From positions 1 to 46,622 of the forward strand of contig NZ_JAHWFK010000069.1 of the NCBI RefSeq assembly GCF_019710575.1: a DNA stretch of 46,622 bases, given 5' to 3'. Numbering within the stretch: the first letter of the stretch is position 1; every line of letters begins with the position of its first letter. Source of the stretch: Paractinoplanes polyasparticus. GTDB taxonomy: Bacteria; Actinomycetota; Actinomycetes; Mycobacteriales; Micromonosporaceae. Under the pieces are notes generated by a model that was given only the letters and a program-made list of their open reading frames with translations, did no database searches and was not told the origin of the DNA. Below are positions 45,001-46,622 of the stretch, one piece after another. Position numbers and translations under genes: made by a program.

Positions 45001-45258
45001 GCGCGGACGGGCAGCTTCGCCATCCCGGTCACGGTGGATCGCGCACCCGGGTCGGCGGCGGCATCCAACCGTACGCTCACCGCGGAATTCTCCACCGACG
45101 ACGGCCGCACCTGGCAGACCGCGACGGTCAGCAGGGACCGCGGGACCGTGCGGGTCACCAACCCGTCCTCCGGATTCGTCTCCCTCCGGGCCACCGCCAC
45201 CGACACCGCCGGCAACACGGCCGCGGTCACCGTGATCCGGGCCTACGAGGTCGCCTGA
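42007..45258 (+). CDS. Secreted S8 family subtilisin-like serine peptidase (copy 2)
   Basis: A 1083-residue exported endopeptidase: signal MRRRRVGAVVVALGTVAALV with AVGAEA cleavage region, pro-region KFMVTLITGDRVTV, then the catalytic domain with Asp226 (AVVDTGID), His258 (GHGTHVAS) and Ser432 (GTSMAAPHVAG), and oxyanion Asn351 (SAGNFG). The C-terminal 600 residues are beta-rich domains ending VIRAYEVA. It is a full-length paralogue of the gene at 2586-5834: both share the pro-region start, the FDLTTL/FDVTEL-GY block and the terminal VIRAY. It is divergent from the tandem P450s. A GTAGGGA-like sequence precedes the ATG. Confidence 0.95.
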   Translation: MRRRRVGAVVVALGTVAALVAGPPAVGAEAVAPAAAPAEKFMVTLITGDRVTVAGPGVTVEPGPGRAGIRFSSRLVDGHRHVVPLDAMPLLRQGRLDGRLFDLTTLKEFGYTGDNDLPLLLAYPKRGQRKGPAGVRAAVGATARVGRDLAGSGLLAARASRSERGSLWTSLTRGTPAARTLSPDVDRIFLDGKRTPSLDVSVPQIGAPAAWQQGLDGTGVTVAVVDTGIDTTHPDFAGKIVASANFTELPGIDDRLGHGTHVASIIAGSGAKSGGRYQGVAPGAKLAIAKACERSCFESELLPAMEWAAQQAPVVNVSIGGTDYPGIDPLEQAVEDLTAAYGTLFVVSAGNFGFGRPETVYSPASAPAALAVGSVDDRDQLAVSSGRGPGVDDGAIKPDLTAPGVNIVAARAANGEQGGPAADGYVAMSGTSMAAPHVAGAAAILTQQHPGWSPSRRKAALMGAAQPTTGLDVFAQGAGRVDVARAVRQPVTVDEGSVNFGRQEWPHSDDIPISRTLTYRNGGSAPIVLDLTTESATSTFSVTPASLTVPAGGAATATVVADTSGDGTDGFQQGRVVATGAGNIRLGTPMAVNRDVERYDVTFRHINRAGAPDPDGHWGFLVPLDRQSNSIQVSDGADETVSLPRGSYGFHTEFYDTDATSALVHPKLVVDRKMTVTLDARTALPVTVTAPRADARQAATFVTAMWTPVVGGLAGATSFSYVPDDLRSARVGSGGSADEFTTLVNSVFARWKNDDEGFRDSPFTYETAYSTKGDFPTGFRKQIRAGELATVKARYAREADEVTGAKSHRPEIGGWSGGAEALPFTLPFERTEYVGGDSTVGWRGEFQQQRGYEILHRTVGPRQILVPGTVYPQSWNTPVFAPSVATDDVTGTVIRTGDTVGVGFPLFADGSGRWGATLTPDTHRTALYAGDTLIGDSGDDFPAFEVPAGRTAYRLEASATRSAPFRLSTSVSGVWTFASTSGDRVLPLSSIRFSPGAGARTGSFAIPVTVDRAPGSAAASNRTLTAEFSTDDGRTWQTATVSRDRGTVRVTNPSSGFVSLRATATDTAGNTAAVTVIRAYEVA

Positions 45259-45270
45259 ACCTCGGCTCCA

Positions 45271-45311
45271 CCGGCTCCTGACGGAGCAGGCGCACCCCCG
45301 TCAGGGGCCGG
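45271..45311 (+). terminator. Hairpin terminator after subtilase copy 2
   Basis: A 14-bp stem (CCGGCTCCTGACGG / CCGTCAGGGGCCGG) with a single G-U wobble and a 13-base loop, starting 13 bases after the stop. It lies between convergent genes and may serve both. Confidence 0.7.
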
Positions 45312-45353
45312 CTCGGCCGTCCCGGGTCAACGAGCGTCCGCGGCTGGGTCCGG

Positions 45354-46193
45354 TCAGTCACTCCGGGCAGTGGCCAGTAACAGGCCCGCCAGGATCACCG
45401 CGCTGCCCAACCACTCCACCGGCGACAGACGCTCGCCCAGCAGCACCATGCTCAGCAACGCCGCCGACGGGAGTTCGAAGAGGCTCAAGGTGCCGGCCGT
45501 GCTCGCCTTCACCTCACGCAGGCCGTGACTGTAGAGGGCATAGGCGACGGCGGTCGCCACGAGTCCGAGCCACGCGATGAGCAGCCATTCGCTCATCCGG
45601 GTCAGATGGGGGAGACCAGTCAGCAGAAGCGGTGCCAGCAAGGCCGCACCGACGAGCATGGTGACGCCGGTGGCGAGGTTCACCCCGGTCGCCCGCGACC
45701 GCGTCGCGATCTGCTTCGCGCAGTACGTATAGGCGGCGAAGAGCGCGCCCGCGCAAATGCCGCAAGCCACCCCGGCTGCACTGATCGAAGTCCCGCCGGG
45801 CACCTCCGGCGTCAGGAGCAGTACGCACCCGGCCAGCGCAACGGCCGATCCCAGCATCCAGGCCCGATTCACCCGCCCTCGATCAAGGAACCGGACCCCC
45901 AAGGCCGCGAACAACGGAACGGCGGCGACCCCCACCATGGTTCCGAGCGCGGCCCCGGACATCGAGATCGAGGTCAGGAACACCACTTGGTAGGCGGCGC
46001 TTGCCACCCCCGCAGTGACGACCCAGAGCCACCAGGACCGGCCGGCCCGGCGCAGCGTCGCCCAGTGACGAAACGCCATCGCCGTCATCACCAGTCCGGC
46101 GACCAGGTGCCGCCATCCGGCCAGGGCGCCCGCGCCCGCTGTTCCCGCACCCATCTCCGAGGCCGGGCCGATCGTGCCCCACAGCGAAGCCAC
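45354..46193 (-). CDS. EamA/DMT family transporter
   Basis: A 279-residue inner-membrane protein with ten hydrophobic segments arranged as two EamA repeats, for example LAGWRHLVAGLVMTAMAFRH, FLTSISMSGAALGTMVGVAA and, in the second half, LGLVATAVAYALYSHGLREV. It ends ELPSAALLSMVLLGERLSPV then EWLGSAVILAGLLLATARSD. Such drug/metabolite transporters export amino acids, drugs or metabolites. A GTG at 46193 is the likely start; no strong ribosome-binding site is visible. The repeat motif LLGERLSPVEWLGSA is diagnostic. Confidence 0.9.
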   Translation of the reverse strand: MASLWGTIGPASEMGAGTAGAGALAGWRHLVAGLVMTAMAFRHWATLRRAGRSWWLWVVTAGVASAAYQVVFLTSISMSGAALGTMVGVAAVPLFAALGVRFLDRGRVNRAWMLGSAVALAGCVLLLTPEVPGGTSISAAGVACGICAGALFAAYTYCAKQIATRSRATGVNLATGVTMLVGAALLAPLLLTGLPHLTRMSEWLLIAWLGLVATAVAYALYSHGLREVKASTAGTLSLFELPSAALLSMVLLGERLSPVEWLGSAVILAGLLLATARSD

Positions 46194-46622
46194 CAGGAGG
46201 ATACGGTCACCGGTTCATGCCGCCGGCGGGCGTCCCTGGTCGGCTCGGCGACCGGTCAGCCGGGCCAGCAGAACGACAGATCCCGGACGGCCAGGCCGCC
46301 GTTGAAGGGTGCGGTGGCGCAATCGGCGCCAGCCGCGGCGAGCTGATCATCGGACCACGGCGTCAGGTGACTTCGGCGGGTCGGGCTGCCCGGGCTGGAG
46401 GGGCGACGTTGGCCCGGCTCTCCGCGAGGCGGGTCAGCACAGCGGCTGACGATCGTGTGATGTTCACGGAAGCTAGGAAGGGCGGGCCGGCGGCCGGGTT
46501 CACCGGCGCCCACCATTGGGGCAGATCCAGCAAGAGGTTGGTGGTTGAGTTCCCCCCGCTTTCGTGGAGCTTCTCAAACATGATCGACTGATCATGGGGA
46601 GGAAGCATTTGTGGCTGCACCG
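46194..46622. other. Right-hand end of the window without a supported gene
   Basis: A minus-strand frame from an ATG at 46581 (MFEKLHESGGNSTTNLLLDL) runs to 46363 and a second short frame follows, but no family is recognised and no ribosome-binding site is seen. It could be the front of an unknown or broken gene. Confidence 0.3.

Noticed and set aside
46217..46591. Plus-strand 124-codon frame at the right edge
   Set aside because: Low-complexity Ala/Gly/Arg sequence with no motif; neither strand is convincing here.
1..46622. CRISPR arrays, tRNA or rRNA genes
   Set aside because: No regularly spaced direct repeats, no cloverleaf-like stretches and no rRNA-like sequence were noticed on reading; a covariance-model scan was not possible.

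Overview
The window is high-GC DNA with GTG/ATG starts, strong codon bias and gene families typical of filamentous Actinobacteria: SigE-type sigma factor, XRE/MmyB-type regulator, subtilases with secretion signals, a Tat-exported GH31 enzyme, several cytochromes P450 and an IS701-like element. A Micromonosporaceae-like soil actinomycete (for example an Actinoplanes relative) is a reasonable inference, but no rRNA or single-copy marker is present to prove it. The content (oxidoreductases, secreted hydrolases, regulators, transporters, many broken genes) suggests an accessory chromosomal region.

Layout. 1-2.5 kb: TetR regulator overlapping a PNPOx/FNR-type oxidoreductase, with a palindrome in front. 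2.6-8.4 kb: secreted subtilase (-), ATZ/TRZ-type amidohydrolase and HSL-family esterase (+). 8.6-10.7 kb: AraC regulator divergent from an SDR-GlcG/HbpS pair. 10.9-15.8 kb: FAD monooxygenase (-), a decayed P450 fragment (-) and a Tat-signal GH31/CBM35 glycosidase (+). 15.9-18.1 kb: DUF1622 membrane pair, SnoaL-like protein, MmyB-like regulator. 18.1-20.5 kb: frameshifted PPOX gene, acyl-CoA dehydrogenase tail, GNAT, IS21 istA remnant. 20.9-25.8 kb: P450, DUF4331 protein, CPA2 antiporter, membrane protein and CMD/AhpD protein. 25.9-30 kb: remnants of an SDR, a LysR regulator, an unknown frameshifted gene, an ATPase and an Rhs/YD-repeat gene, around one intact secreted metallo-hydrolase. 30.7-32 kb: SigE-family sigma factor and a membrane-anchored partner. 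32.1-33.8 kb: complete IS701-like element, then a 170-bp non-autonomous derivative abutting it. 33.9-35.5 kb: methyl-accepting chemotaxis protein. 35.7-46.2 kb: threonine-aldolase and FAD-monooxygenase pseudogenes, alpha/beta hydrolase, FAD oxidoreductase, tandem P450s (-), second secreted subtilase (+), EamA transporter (-).

The most striking pattern is that the two ends carry paralogous parts lists. Two full-length subtilases (1082 and 1083 aa) sit about 36 kb apart. On the left the FAD monooxygenase is intact and a P450 survives only as a frameshifted I-helix fragment. On the right two P450s are intact and the same type of FAD monooxygenase survives only as a twice-frameshifted fragment. 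This looks like reciprocal decay of a duplicated subtilase/P450/FAD-monooxygenase set, although independent acquisition is possible. The 18-36 kb middle holds most of the other pseudogenes, and the IS plus its miniature derivative lies within it. No CRISPR array, tRNA, rRNA or replication origin was recognised.
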